Below, piece after piece: positions 19,019-30,350 of a DNA stretch of 64,000 nt. Source of the DNA: WHSO01 sp963732875 (GTDB taxonomy: Bacteria; Pseudomonadota; Alphaproteobacteria; SMXQ01); contig CAVTBD010000002.1 of NCBI GenBank assembly GCA_963732875.1, positions 806,001 to 870,000 on the forward strand, given 5' to 3'. Numbering within the stretch: the stretch's first letter is position 1; each line of letters opens with the position of its first letter. Under the pieces are notes generated by a model, which saw nothing but the letters and a program-made list of their open reading frames with translations, was not told the DNA's origin and searched no databases. Made by a program: the position numbers and the translations under genes.

Positions 19019-19135
19019 AGACCAAGACCCCTGGAAACCGGCCCATCCCGTCCATACACCGGCGGAAGGGACCACTTTGGAGATAACCTTTTCATTCATC
19101 AGGGCGTTCGCGCGTCACAACCCGGAAGAATCAAG

Positions 19136-20314
19136 ATGAAACGTAGCACGGACAGAATTCTCACGACCCATGTCGGCAGCCTGCCGCGCCCGACTAGTCT
19201 GATCAAGATGATTATGGCCAAGGACCGAGAAGAGCCGGTCGACGAGGCCGTCTTCAGTGCGGAACTCGCACGCGACGTCGATGAGGTGGTGAAAAAGCAG
19301 GTCGACGTCGGACTCGACATCATCAATGATGGCGAATACGGCAAACGGGGATTCAATACCTATGTGAACGAACGCCTCGGCGGCACACACCCGACCGGCA
19401 AGGCGCGCCGGGCCTCTTGGGGACGATCGCGCGAGTATACCGCCTTCCCAGAGTTTTACGGGGTAGACACTTCCGGCCATACGCAAAAGTCGCGTAGACT
19501 AGGTCGGCATAACATGGAAATGGCGGTGACCGAGCCGCTCATCTACAAAGGCAAAGAACTGCTGGCCCGTGACCTCGGCAATCTGCGCCACGCCATGGAC
19601 GTGGCCGGTGCGGAAGAAGCCTTCGTGCCCGCAATTTCTGCCTGTGACATCTTTCCCAATCAGGTGAACAAGTACTACAAGAGCGACGAAGAATTTCTGT
19701 TCGCCATCGCTGACGCCATGCACGAGGAATACAAGACTATCGTCGATGCCGGCTTCCTGGTCCAAATCGACGATCCCAACCTCATCACCTACTACATGAA
19801 GGAACCGGACGCGAGTATCGCAGATTGCCGCAAGTGGGCAGAACGACAGGTCGAGGCAATCAACCACTCGATCCGCGATATCCCACGCGAGAAAATCCGC
19901 TATCACTCCTGCTACAGCATCGACGTCGGCCCCCGTGTCCATGACATGGAAATGCGGCACATGCTCGATATCATCCTGAGGGTCAAGGCGGGCGCCTTCT
20001 CATTCGAGGCGGCCAACCCGCGCCACGCGCACGAATGGCGACTATGGGAAGACCACAAGCTACCCGACGGCGCGATCATGATTCCCGGCGTGATTACGAA
20101 TTCCACCGTGGTGGTCGAGCATCCCGAGCTGGTCGCCGATCGCATCTGCCAGTTCGCGAACCTGGTCGGGCGCGAGAACGTGATCGCGGGCGGCGACTGC
20201 GGCTTCGCGGCGGTCGCCAAGGAGAAATACGAAATTCACCCCTCCATCGTCTGGGCCAAATTCAAGGCCATGGCCGAAGGTGCCGAAATTGCCACGAAAC
20301 GGCTCTGGGGTTAG
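19136..20314 (+). CDS. MetE C-terminal-domain-like zinc methyltransferase family protein
   Basis: This 392-residue protein matches the catalytic C-terminal barrel of cobalamin-independent methionine synthase, without the N-terminal barrel. The opening TTHVGSLPRP is the family hallmark. Zinc-ligand positions are conserved: His and Cys in RYHSCYSIDVG, Glu in SFEAANPR, and Cys in AGGDCGFA. The family also contains epoxyalkane:coenzyme M transferase and other C1 or thiol-transfer enzymes, so it need not make methionine. Given the catabolic context, a thiol-alkylation or demethylation role is plausible but unproven. The start follows a weak GGAAG. Confidence 0.8.
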   Translation: MKRSTDRILTTHVGSLPRPTSLIKMIMAKDREEPVDEAVFSAELARDVDEVVKKQVDVGLDIINDGEYGKRGFNTYVNERLGGTHPTGKARRASWGRSREYTAFPEFYGVDTSGHTQKSRRLGRHNMEMAVTEPLIYKGKELLARDLGNLRHAMDVAGAEEAFVPAISACDIFPNQVNKYYKSDEEFLFAIADAMHEEYKTIVDAGFLVQIDDPNLITYYMKEPDASIADCRKWAERQVEAINHSIRDIPREKIRYHSCYSIDVGPRVHDMEMRHMLDIILRVKAGAFSFEAANPRHAHEWRLWEDHKLPDGAIMIPGVITNSTVVVEHPELVADRICQFANLVGRENVIAGGDCGFAAVAKEKYEIHPSIVWAKFKAMAEGAEIATKRLWG

Positions 20315-20474
20315 TGACCCGCCCCTGTTCCCTATGTGAGAATATGGCGTGAAGCATTGTCACTGAAGCCAAAGCAGAGCCCTCGATGTCGATCGGCATA
20401 ATGACTCCAGAGCACCGGGTTCCGCCAACCTGCACTGAAGCAGAGGGCCCTGTGTACTGTGCAAGACCTTTTTC

Positions 20475-20708
20475 TCACGGACAAGAAGGCTCGACGCATA
20501 TTCGAAAATCTGGCGAAGCGGCTCCCAGGAACTCAAATGGATCGTTCAACTCATTGATGGTGGCCACCTTCAACCTGCGCCGTCGTAAGCTTTGCAGGCC
20601 GTATTTTTCATTGATGAAATGATAGACACGCAACGGTCCCTCCCCGGTTTCTTGCTCATGCGGAAGCTTCCCAACCGCCACAGGCCGTTTTAGAGAAACT
20701 GCCGCCAC
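20475..20708 (-). pseudogene. N-terminal remnant of a DUF2971-type protein
   Basis: The stretch RVYHFINEKYGLQSLRRRRL, followed by KVATINELNDPFEF, is what I recognise as the N-terminus of DUF2971 proteins, a family of unknown function often found in defence or mobile contexts. Full-length members are several times longer; here the similarity stops after about 45 residues and the frame ends soon after. The true start was probably near 20629. The remnant suggests a gene cut by an integration or deletion at the left edge of the recombinase cassette. Confidence 0.5.
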
Positions 20709-20777
20709 ATTTTAGGATCTTTTCGGACTGGACTTCCCGCCGCAAGGAAGCATGCATTGCTAAGGGGCGGCCCCGAC

Positions 20778-20869
20778 GGACCTCCGCCCCGGCCTCGCCC
20801 GGCACCATCGCCGGCGGGGCTTCCTGGAGTACGGGCGCCGCATCCTGCGGCGCCCGAACCCGGAGGTCC
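20778..20869 (+). promoter_or_regulatory. Multi-stem leader that pairs with the ribosome binding site of the recombinase cassette
   Basis: A closing stem pairs GGACCTCCG (20778-20786) with CGGAGGTCC (20861-20869); the second strand contains the GGAGG ribosome binding site of the next gene. Inside are an imperfect GC hairpin (about 20786-20820) and a perfect 10-bp hairpin, CGGGCGCCGC/GCGGCGCCCG (20832-20856). This could hide the ribosome binding site. Structure is seen in sequence; regulation is inference. Confidence 0.45.
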
Positions 20870-20871
20870 CC

Positions 20872-21135
20872 ATGACCAAACTCACCGACACTCAACTCGT
20901 TATTCTCAACACGGCTGCAAGCCGCGACAGCCATGCTGTCCTGCCGCTGCCAAAATCCCTCAAGATCAATAAGGGCACCGCCACTAGCGTGCTGAAGGCG
21001 CTCCTCGCCAGGGGACTAGTCGAGGAACGACCGGCCAAAGCGGGCACTAAATCCTGGCGGCAAGATGATGACGGGCACGGTTTCACCCGCGAGCGCAAGG
21101 ACGACGTCACCACCTACTCCGCCAAGGTCGCCTGA
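20872..21135 (+). CDS. DUF3489-like small winged-helix protein
   Basis: This 87-residue protein matches the N-terminal part of DUF3489 proteins (MTKLTDTQLVILNTAASRD, then LPLPKSLKINKGTATSVL and LLARGLVEE), which reads as a small winged helix. Full DUF3489 proteins are usually longer, with a second helical domain absent here. The stop codon overlaps the start of the next gene (TGATG). Such genes commonly precede DUF2924 and large serine recombinase genes in alphaproteobacteria, so it probably helps control the cassette. Its function is unknown. Confidence 0.65.
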   Translation: MTKLTDTQLVILNTAASRDSHAVLPLPKSLKINKGTATSVLKALLARGLVEERPAKAGTKSWRQDDDGHGFTRERKDDVTTYSAKVA

Positions 21136-21624
21136 TGACCGGGCGGGATAATTCCATTGCCGGGCTCGACGCGCTCACGCGCGCCGGGCTCGGCGCCCGT
21201 TTCCAGGAGTTGTTCGGGTGCCCCTTACCCAAGAGCATGAGCCGCGCCCTTCTGCGCCGGATCATTGCTTACCGGCTCCAGGAGATCGCAGCAGGTGGGC
21301 CAAATCGGGCCCTCAGGCAGCGCCTGGCGAAGCGCGCCCGGGAGCTGCAGACGACCGGCACTGTCACCAGCACCCCTGCACCCCAGATCAAGCCCGGCAC
21401 TCGCTTCCTACGCGAATGGCAGGGCGAGACCCATACCGTGACGGTGACCGAAGGTGGGTTCCAGTACCAGGACCGCACCTACCGCAGTCTCTCGGTGATC
21501 GCCCGCGAGATCACCGGCACGCGCTGGTCGGGCCCCGCCTTCTTCGGCCTCACGGACCGGAAGCGCACACCTATTCGTAAGAGCCGTACCGATGATCCCT
21601 GTCCCGCGCCGGACGCCAACGGTG

Positions 21625-21641
<17 letters not shown>
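21135..21641 (+). CDS. DUF2924 family protein
   Basis: This 168-residue protein carries the DUF2924 pattern: FQELFGCPLPKSMSRALLRR, AYRLQEIAAGG, then PGTRFLREWQGETHTVTV, YRSLSVIAREITGTRWSGP and FFGL. The family is of unknown function and is regularly encoded directly upstream of serine recombinases. It overlaps the DUF3489-like gene by one base and the recombinase start by 17 bases, so translation of the three is probably coupled. Confidence 0.8.
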
Positions 21642-23275
<1,634 letters not shown>

Positions 23276-23378
23276 CATGAGTGCCGAATGGCTCGTTCGC
23301 AGTGCAATACTGCCTCTCAACTGGCGCGAACAACGCCACGTCCTCGGACTCTCCGGCTAAAACAGAGAGCGCCACTGA

Positions 23379-25273
23379 TCACTCCTTTTTCCGGGAGCGG
23401 TCGATGTCCTTGATTACCTCGTCAGGGATGTCGTCGAACGAGCCATAGTTCAATCGAATAGAGCGTGTGGTAGAGGCCCCTCCGCTGCCATCAGTTCCTG
23501 ATGGGTGCCGGTTTCCACGATGCGGCCCTGGTTCAGCACGATGATCCGGTCGGCGCCGCGGATCGTGGCGAGCCGATGGGCGATGACGAGCCCGGTTCGG
23601 CCCGCCAGCAAGGCGCCTGAGCGCCTTCTGGATCTGGCGTTCGGTATAGCTGTCGATGCTGGCGGTGGCTTCGTCCAGCACGAGGATGGGCGTATCGGCG
23701 ACGATGGCGCGGGCGAAGCTGATGAGCTGGCGCTGTCCGAGCGACAGATTGCCGCCCCGCTGTTCCAGCATCGGTCTCGTAGCCGTCGGGCAGGCGCGTC
23801 GATGAACTCGTGCGCGCCGACCGCCTTCGCCGCGGCGATCACGCTTTCGCGCGTCGCCCCTTCCTGCGCAGTAGCGGATGTTCTCGAAGCACGGTGCCGG
23901 TGAACAGGAACGGCTCCTGCAGCACCATGCCGACCTGCTTGCCGAGCGAATGCTGCGTCACATCCCGCACGTCGTGGCCGCCGACCAGAACCTGCGCCGT
24001 CCCAGACGTCGTAAAAGCGGTGGATGAGCGACGTGATGCTGGTCTTGCCGGAGCCCGTCGGCCCGACCAGCGCCACCGTCTCGCCCGGCCGCACCCTGAA
24101 GCTGATGTCTCGCAGTACCGGCTGGCCCGGCAGGTAGCCGAAGGTGACGTTGCGGAGCTCGACGCTGCCGTCGATCCTGTCGACCTCGATCGCGCTCGGG
24201 CGTGTCGCGGACGTCGACGGGCACATCCATGACCTCGAAGATGCGCTGGCCCGACGCCATGGCCCGCTGCATCACGCTGTACTGGATCGTCAGCGAGCGG
24301 ATCGGGTCGAAAAAGCGCTGAACGTAGAAGATGAAGGCGACCATGGTGCCGAGATCGAGCGCGCCGCCCAGCACCATCTTGCCGCCGACCACCACGACGA
24401 TCGCCATCGCGCGCCGGTGAGCGTGTCCACGATCGGCACCATGACCTGGGAAAACTTCGCCGCGCGCAGGTGCGAACTGGAGGTTGTCGCGGGCCTTGCC
24501 TTCGAAACTCTCGAAGTTGATGCCCTCGCGCAGCATACCCTGCACCGTGCGCACCCCGTTGACGTTTTCGGCCAGCGCGCCATTGACGATGGAGCTGGTC
24601 TGGCGCGCTCGCAGGAAGGCCTTCTTCGCCATCGGCAGCCAGATCATGCGGACGACCAGCAGCACCACGACGACGGACAGCGTCAGCAGGCCGAGTTGCA
24701 GGTCGAGCGACAGCAGAACGATGACGATGCCGGCCAGCAGTAGGATGTCGCCGATGGCGGTAACCGTTGTATCGAGGAATTCCTGGAGCGCGCCGACATC
24801 GCCCTGAAGGCGGGACATGATCCGACCTACCTCGGTCTTGTCCATGAAGGACATCGAAAGGCGCTGAAGGTGCACGTACATGGCCCGGCGCAGGTCGAAC
24901 AGGATCCGCTCCGCCGTCTTGCCGACCATGGTTTCCTGGAGATAGGTGGCGACGAGGTTGACGGAAATCACGCCCAGGAAAGCGAGGGCGACGAGATCGA
25001 GGCGGGCGGTCGCAGTGGCGCCCCCGTTGAGGCGCGATCGATCGCGGCACGGATGACCAGCGGGACCGATATCTGGGTGAGCGTGAAGGCGACCACGGCG
25101 CAAAGCGCGACCGCGAGGCGCCTGCGGTGCGGCCAGATGAACGTCAGGAACCGGCGCACGACGCGGCCGTCGAAGGCCGCGCCGAAGATGCGCTCGTCGG
25201 TCTCGATGCTGAGGCCGCCCGGCTGGGCCCCCGGCGGTGCCGGGGCGGCTACGGTATGGGGCATGATCGCCAT
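23379..25273 (-). pseudogene. ABC exporter half-transporter B (BmrD-like), many frameshifts
   Basis: Pieces in all three frames together spell a complete exporter of about 630 residues. The N-terminus is MAIMPHTVAAPAP; the membrane domain includes QETMVGKTAERILFDLRRAM and SFMDKTEVGRIMSRLQGDVG. The ATPase has Walker A VGPTGSGKTS, signature LSLGQRQLISFARA and Walker B ILVLDEATASID. At least eight indels break the frame (near 25045, 24475, 24415, 24205, 24010, 23880, 23615 and 23465). The nucleotide-binding residues themselves are canonical. It is the partner of the gene at 25287, which ends 14 bases upstream of its start. As sequenced it cannot make a full protein. Confidence 0.8.
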
Positions 25274-25286
25274 GGCCGCTCTCTCC

Positions 25287-27156
25287 TCAGGCGCCGCGCG
25301 CACTTGGTTGCGGAGAGGCGTCGCCGGGGGAGGCCTGGAGGTCATAGAGGTCCTTGTAGCGCCCACCCTGCGCCAGCAGCTGCTGGTGGGTGCCGCGCTC
25401 GACGACGCGACCGTGCTCGAAGAACAGAGATCTCGTCGGCATGCATCAGCGAGCCGAGACGATGCGAAATGACGATGGTCGCTCGGTCCTGCGACAGTTC
25501 CTGTATCGCCGCGTGGATCCGCTGCTCCGTCGCGGCGTCCACCGACGCCGTCGAGTTGTCGAACACCAGCACCGCCGGGGCCAGAAGCAGGCTGCGGGCG
25601 ATGGACAGACGCTGGCGCTGACCGCCTGAAAGGGTGAGGCCGCGCTCGCCGACGTAGGTGCCGTATCCCGTCGGCAGGCCGGCGATGTAGTCGTGCAGCT
25701 GCGCCGATTCGGTCGCGTTCACCACCCGCTGCCGCTCGGCGGTCGGTTCTCCGTAGGCAATGTTGTTATCGAGCGTGGTCGTGAACAGGAAGGTATCCTG
25801 CGACACCACGCCCACCGCCTCGCGCAGGGATTCAAGGGTCACGTCGCGAATGTCCTGGCCGTCGATCGTGATCTGCCCCCCGGTCACGTCATAGAAACGC
25901 GGAATCAGGTGCGCGATGGTCGACTTGCCGCTGCCGGGCGGTCCCACGATCCCCAGCACCTTGCCGGGCCCGACCTCGAACGACACGTCGTGCAGGACAG
26001 GGATGGTGCCGCCGTCGGCGCGATAACCGAAGTCCACCCGCTCGAAGCGCAATACGCCCTCGCGGAGATCGAGGGCCGCCGCGCCGGGCCTGTCCCGCAC
26101 CGCCGGCTCCATGTCGAGGATGGCGAACACGCGTCCCCCCGAAACGAGGGCGCGCGCGGTCGAGTTCACGATCATGCCGACCTGTCGCAGCGGCTGCTGG
26201 AGGATGGCCATGAAGGCGAGGAACTCCGCCAGTCGGCCCACGGAAATCTGTCCGGCAATGATCTGGCGGCCGCCGACCCAGAGAACCAGGCCCATGGCGA
26301 GGTAGTAGGAGAACGTCATGATCGCGGAATTCCTGAAGCGGATCTCCACGCGCCGCATCGACATCTCGATCGCCTCTTCGGCCGCGCGATCGAAACGCTC
26401 GAGCTCGTGGTCCTGCGCGGCGAAGGCCCGCACCACCTTGATGCCGCCGAGGTTCTCTTCCATGTAGCGCGTCAGTACCGACATGCGCTCCTGCAGCGCG
26501 CGCCAGGTGCGCCGCAGCCATATGCTCGAAACCGTCGCGCGCCACACGACGATCGGCACGAAGCTGAGCGCCAGAAGCCCCAGCGTCGCGTCCGTCGTTA
26601 TCAGGTGATAGCCGCCGTAGCTCAGCAGGATGGCGAGGACGATGGTGCGGAGCATCGCGCCGTCCACGAATCGCCGCACGCCTTCTATGTCGAGCATGCC
26701 CCGCGTCATCAGGTCGCCCGAGTGCACGCGGTCGTGATACTCGAAGCTCATCCGCTGAAGCTTCTCGAAGTAGCCGAGGCGAAGCTGATAGCCGATGCTC
26801 TGGCCGATCGCTTCGCCCTGGTAATTGTGGATCATGGTGAAGACGCCGCGGAAAATTCCCGCGAGCAGGAGCATCGTGGCCGCCGTCCACAACGCCGCCG
26901 ATGCCGCCTCCGGGCTCGCCGCCGTGGTCGTCAGCAGGCTCCGCGCGTGGTCGACCGCCCTGCCCAGGTACTGCGGAATCAGGAGCTGGAACACTGCCGC
27001 CACGACCGCGCAAACGATGCCCGTGGCGATGCGCACGCGATAGCGAAACGCCATCCGCAGGATGCGGAGAACCGCATTCATATCGTGGTCGCGCGCAGAT
27101 GAGGAAGGAGCTGCGACGGTGGAAGCCTGCGTCGTTCTGGAACTTGCATCTGGCAT
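25287..27156 (-). pseudogene. ABC exporter half-transporter A (BmrC-like), C-terminal frameshift
   Basis: About 570 residues read cleanly: a six-helix membrane domain (including SFEYHDRVHSGDLMTRGMLD), Walker A VGPPGSGKST, signature LSGGQRQR and Walker B AVLVFDNSTASVD. In the Walker B the catalytic Glu is Asn, so this half carries a degenerate ATP site, as in heterodimeric exporters of the BmrCD/TM287-288 type. After MHADEI (about 25435) the frame shifts; the natural end (EHGRVVERGTHQQLLAQGG, then SPQPSARGA) reads in another frame to TGA at 25287. It probably exports a drug, lipid or peptide from the cytoplasm. No ribosome binding site is clear; 27081 is an alternative start. Confidence 0.82.
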
Positions 27157-28037
27157 TCAGCTATGGCCCCGTTCGGTTGGTTCTTCGGTCCCTTGCATCG
27201 AACGGCGCGGCTCTTCACGGTCGAACGTGATCAAAATATTCCTCAGCTTCGGAAGTAGGCGTCATTCTACAACATGCGTTCACGAAGAAGCAGCCTACCC
27301 GGACTGGTGACTCTCCCGAGACGCTTGGGATTGTAGAGTTAGCGAAGAACGTTGGTTCCTTCTGGGCCACTGCCAGGGATTGGCTATCTGCTTTTGCGTC
27401 TATTTCGTCCTCCAACGGACCCGCTAACCGGACCGCCAAAATGGTAAACGGAGAAAGCCGGGCCGGCTCTCGCAGAGACTCCCCAAATAACGCTCTCCGG
27501 TGTCTCTCCGCGCGACTCCGGAATGCCGAAAAGGCCCCAAAATCGGGGCCTTTTCGGGGTCAATAACTAGAAATTTCTCTTATATATCAAGTACTTAGAC
27601 TGCGTGGCGGTGGAGCCAGTCCGGAGCGAACCGCTCTCCGGGCAATTTCCCTGATAACAGGGTATTCGGGCCACGATATCAGGAAAAAGACGAGCGCGAT
27701 CAAGGAACTCCGCAATCCGAATTCGTATTCAACCCATAGCCGGAAGATCGATCGCACGCGCCGGGTGGCGCAATCCACTAGCCCCGGATGCCGTCTTGCC
27801 ACGCTCGGCTGTGCAGGCCTACGCTACGGCCTGAAAAGCAGTGTGTTTACCGGCATCAGACTGTCTCAGTAAGGGTGGAACCACCTGACGGGGCAGGCGA
27901 AAAATCGCGGTTTAGACTATTCAGTTCAAAGGGTAGTCTTCGCAAAAGCACCGTGGCTCACATGATGAGACCGCGGCCAAAAAAATGAAAGCCGGTGGAT
28001 CGGACCGCGCCGAAGCCGCCGCAAACGGGAGGACGGC
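27157..28037. other. Gene-poor spacer with one strong hairpin
   Basis: About 880 bases lie between the exporter pair and the first amidohydrolase gene. It contains a perfect terminator-like hairpin (27526-27557). A weak GC-rich inverted repeat surrounds 27615-27645. Open frames here have no ribosome binding site and no recognisable product. The spacer probably marks a junction between modules. Confidence 0.4.
27526..27557. terminator. Perfect 13-bp hairpin
   Basis: CCGAAAAGGCCCC pairs exactly with GGGGCCTTTTCGG around a 6-base loop. The A4 and T4 blocks make it bidirectional in form, though no long T-tract follows on the plus strand. No gene directly abuts it; it may be the remnant terminator of a lost gene. 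Confidence 0.6.
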
Positions 28038-29081
28038 ATGGGCAGCATCGATGCAGACGCGCACGTCTACGAATGCGATGAGACTTGGAAGTATCTACCC
28101 GAGGGTGCCGGGCGGTATGCCCCGGCCGTCACGACGCAGATCTCGGGGCCGGATGGCTGCAATATCGAGCACGCCGCCGCTGAATACTGGGTGATCGACA
28201 GCCGCTTTCACCCGAAGAATCGCAATATCATGCCTGGCACGTCGCCCCAGCAACGCGAATTACGTGATATAGGCGCGCGTCTTGCACATATGGATGAGCT
28301 CGGGGTGGATGTTCAGGTCATCTACCCCAGCTTGTTCCTGCGTCCGGTCATGCGAACGGCCGGTTCCGAGTTGGCCCTGACCCGATCGTATAATTCCTGG
28401 ATGGAAACGATCTGGAAGCAGTCGCCCGAGCGGTTGCGCTGGGTGGTACTGCCGGCCATTCAGTCAATGGACGAGAACCGCGAGACCATCGCACGTGCGA
28501 AGGATCATGGTGCCTGCGGCATATTCATGCGCGGCAACGAATGGGAACGCTTTCACGGCGACCCCTATCTTTTCCCGCTCTACGATCTGGCAGCCGAATT
28601 CGACATGCCGATCTGCATCCACTCCGGCAGCGGGTCGATGACGCAACACGATCACTGCCTCGACGACACCTCGTTCACAAAATTCCTGCAACCAGGCATC
28701 GGCGCCTTTCATTCCCTGATCGAGAAGGATATCCCGGCCAAGTTTCCCGAAGTCCGCTGGGGCTTCGTTGAATTGGGCGCACAGTGGCTGCCTTACGTTT
28801 ATCTGGATTTGAAGGCGCGGCTGCCCCGGTTCGGACGGCGCATGCCAGAGGACTTGCTGGCGGCGAACAATATGTATGTCGCCCTAGCCGTCAGCGACGA
28901 CCTGCCCTACGTCCTGCGTTATGCGGGCGAAGACAATCTGATCATCGGCACTGACTACGGCCACAACGATCAGCAGAGCCGTCTCGACGCCTTCGAAGCC
29001 CTGCGCCGGCGCAACGACGTCGATGCTGTCGTGTTGCGCAAAATCACCGACGAAAACCCGCGTAAGCTGTACCGGCTTTAA
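28038..29081 (+). CDS. Amidohydrolase-2 family protein (ACMSD-like) A
   Basis: This 347-residue metal-dependent TIM-barrel protein has the opening metal motif SIDADAHVYE, a mid-barrel His (MPICIHSGSG) and the late Asp in IIGTDYGHNDQQS. Relatives include aminocarboxymuconate-semialdehyde and resorcylate decarboxylases, so a decarboxylase or hydrolase acting on an aromatic or carboxylic compound is likely. The first metal-site His of the classic HxH motif is Asp here (DADAH), as in the two paralogues at 46829 and 52941. The start follows GGGAGG. Bug gene 4 begins 63 bases downstream, forming one of three amidohydrolase-Bug pairs. Confidence 0.83.
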   Translation: MGSIDADAHVYECDETWKYLPEGAGRYAPAVTTQISGPDGCNIEHAAAEYWVIDSRFHPKNRNIMPGTSPQQRELRDIGARLAHMDELGVDVQVIYPSLFLRPVMRTAGSELALTRSYNSWMETIWKQSPERLRWVVLPAIQSMDENRETIARAKDHGACGIFMRGNEWERFHGDPYLFPLYDLAAEFDMPICIHSGSGSMTQHDHCLDDTSFTKFLQPGIGAFHSLIEKDIPAKFPEVRWGFVELGAQWLPYVYLDLKARLPRFGRRMPEDLLAANNMYVALAVSDDLPYVLRYAGEDNLIIGTDYGHNDQQSRLDAFEALRRRNDVDAVVLRKITDENPRKLYRL

Positions 29082-29144
29082 ACACGTGCGACGAGGCCAG
29101 AACGGCCCGGCCGCGTCAACGAATAAAGAGGGGAGATTACGACT

Positions 29145-30230
29145 ATGGGACTTTCCTGGAATAAACTTTTGCCGCTTGCCGCCTTCTGCAGCCTAGCCTT
29201 CACTCTGGCGCCCCGTTACGCCATAGCGGAGACCGATTTCAAGGGCAAGTCCGTGTCGATGATCATCGGCTACCGCGCCGGGGGCAGCACGGACGTAATG
29301 GCGCGGCTCGTAGGTCCCTATGTCGTCAAGAACTTGCCGGGCGCACCCACCCTCGTGCCGCGCAACATTCCCGCCGCGAGCGGCATTGTCGCACTCAACT
29401 ACTTCTGGCAGCAATCCAAGCCAGATGGTCTGACCATCAATGCCGGATCAGGGACGCAGATCGATCCCCTCGCCTACCGCAAGGCGAATGCCGTGTACGA
29501 TCCGCGCAAGCTGCGCATCTTCGGCGGATTTGGCCGCGCCGGCACGATCCTGATCGTCCGCAGGGATGCGCTGCCGCGATTGACGGACAGGTCCAAAACG
29601 CCGCTGATCATGGCCGGACCAAACGCCGTGCGGTCGGGCATGATGATGACGATGTGGGGTATCAAGCTTCTCAATTGGAACGTCAAATGGGTACTCGGCT
29701 ACCGCGGCAGCGCCGATATGGTACTGGCGATGCAGCGCAAGGAAGCGGATATGACGACGCTCGCGACCATGCACGAAATCCAATCCTTGCTGGCATCGGG
29801 AGATTACGCGATCGTCTGCCAGTCGGGAGCACTGGACAACGGCAAGCTGAAGGCTAGGCCCGAATACGCTGCTCCGCTCTTCAATGATCTCGTCGCAGGT
29901 AAGATCACCGAGGACAAGTATAGCCGCGCCTTTGGGTACTGGAAACAATTGACCCTACCGGGCCAGTGGTTCGCCCTGCCGCCCGCAACGCCCGACAGCA
30001 TCGTGTCTCTTTATCGTAAGGCATTCGAGGCGGCGGAGCAGGACGCGGAGTTCAAGGACCGAATCAAGAAGGTCGCGGCGGATACCATCCCAATGACAGT
30101 AGCGGACACGGAGGGCCTGATCCGAGGCCTTTCCGAAACCGACAACGATATTCTCGGCACTATCCAATCTATTCAGCGCGAACAAGGTATCCAGCGCGTC
30201 AAGAAGAAGAAAAAGAAAAAGAAGAATTAA
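29145..30230 (+). CDS. Bug/TctC-family binding protein 4, eight-lysine C-terminal tail
   Basis: This intact 361-residue protein has a Sec signal peptide (about 1-28, ending YAIAET) and the Bug core (SMIIGYRAGGSTDVMARLV, NLPGAP, ALNYFWQQSKPDG). It belongs to the subgroup of the 17905 and 31053 proteins (SGMMMTMWGIK, WNVKWVLGYRGS). The last residues are eight lysines and an Asn; the lysine codons lie at 30201-30224 as AAG and AAA. It is the cleanest example of a long pure-lysine tail, because the gene is not frameshifted. It follows amidohydrolase A and precedes a VOC gene, probably in one operon. The start follows GGGGAG. Confidence 0.9.
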   Translation: MGLSWNKLLPLAAFCSLAFTLAPRYAIAETDFKGKSVSMIIGYRAGGSTDVMARLVGPYVVKNLPGAPTLVPRNIPAASGIVALNYFWQQSKPDGLTINAGSGTQIDPLAYRKANAVYDPRKLRIFGGFGRAGTILIVRRDALPRLTDRSKTPLIMAGPNAVRSGMMMTMWGIKLLNWNVKWVLGYRGSADMVLAMQRKEADMTTLATMHEIQSLLASGDYAIVCQSGALDNGKLKARPEYAAPLFNDLVAGKITEDKYSRAFGYWKQLTLPGQWFALPPATPDSIVSLYRKAFEAAEQDAEFKDRIKKVAADTIPMTVADTEGLIRGLSETDNDILGTIQSIQREQGIQRVKKKKKKKKN

Positions 30231-30350
30231 CAACGAATGAGATACGCCGGCGCCTCACCGCAAACATACTCCGTCTAGTGCCAGCGTGCTTCCCGATCGA
30301 GCACCTTGTACGGTCCTACACAAGTAATCGAACTATTTAAGGGAAAGCCC

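Larger units (their letters stand above)
20315..20871. other. Boundary region with gene remnant and structured leader
   Basis: This stretch separates the catabolic operon from the recombinase cassette. It contains a DUF2971-like gene fragment on the minus strand (20475-20708) and, at its right end, a highly structured leader (20778-20869). Nothing else is recognised. Confidence 0.45.

Noticed and set aside
25693..27102. Long 469-residue plus-strand frame opposite the exporter gene
   Set aside because: His/Arg/Asp-rich shadow composition; the minus strand encodes a clear ABC exporter.
27587..27802. 71-residue minus-strand frame in the spacer
   Set aside because: No ribosome binding site, no recognisable family, arginine-rich shadow-like composition.
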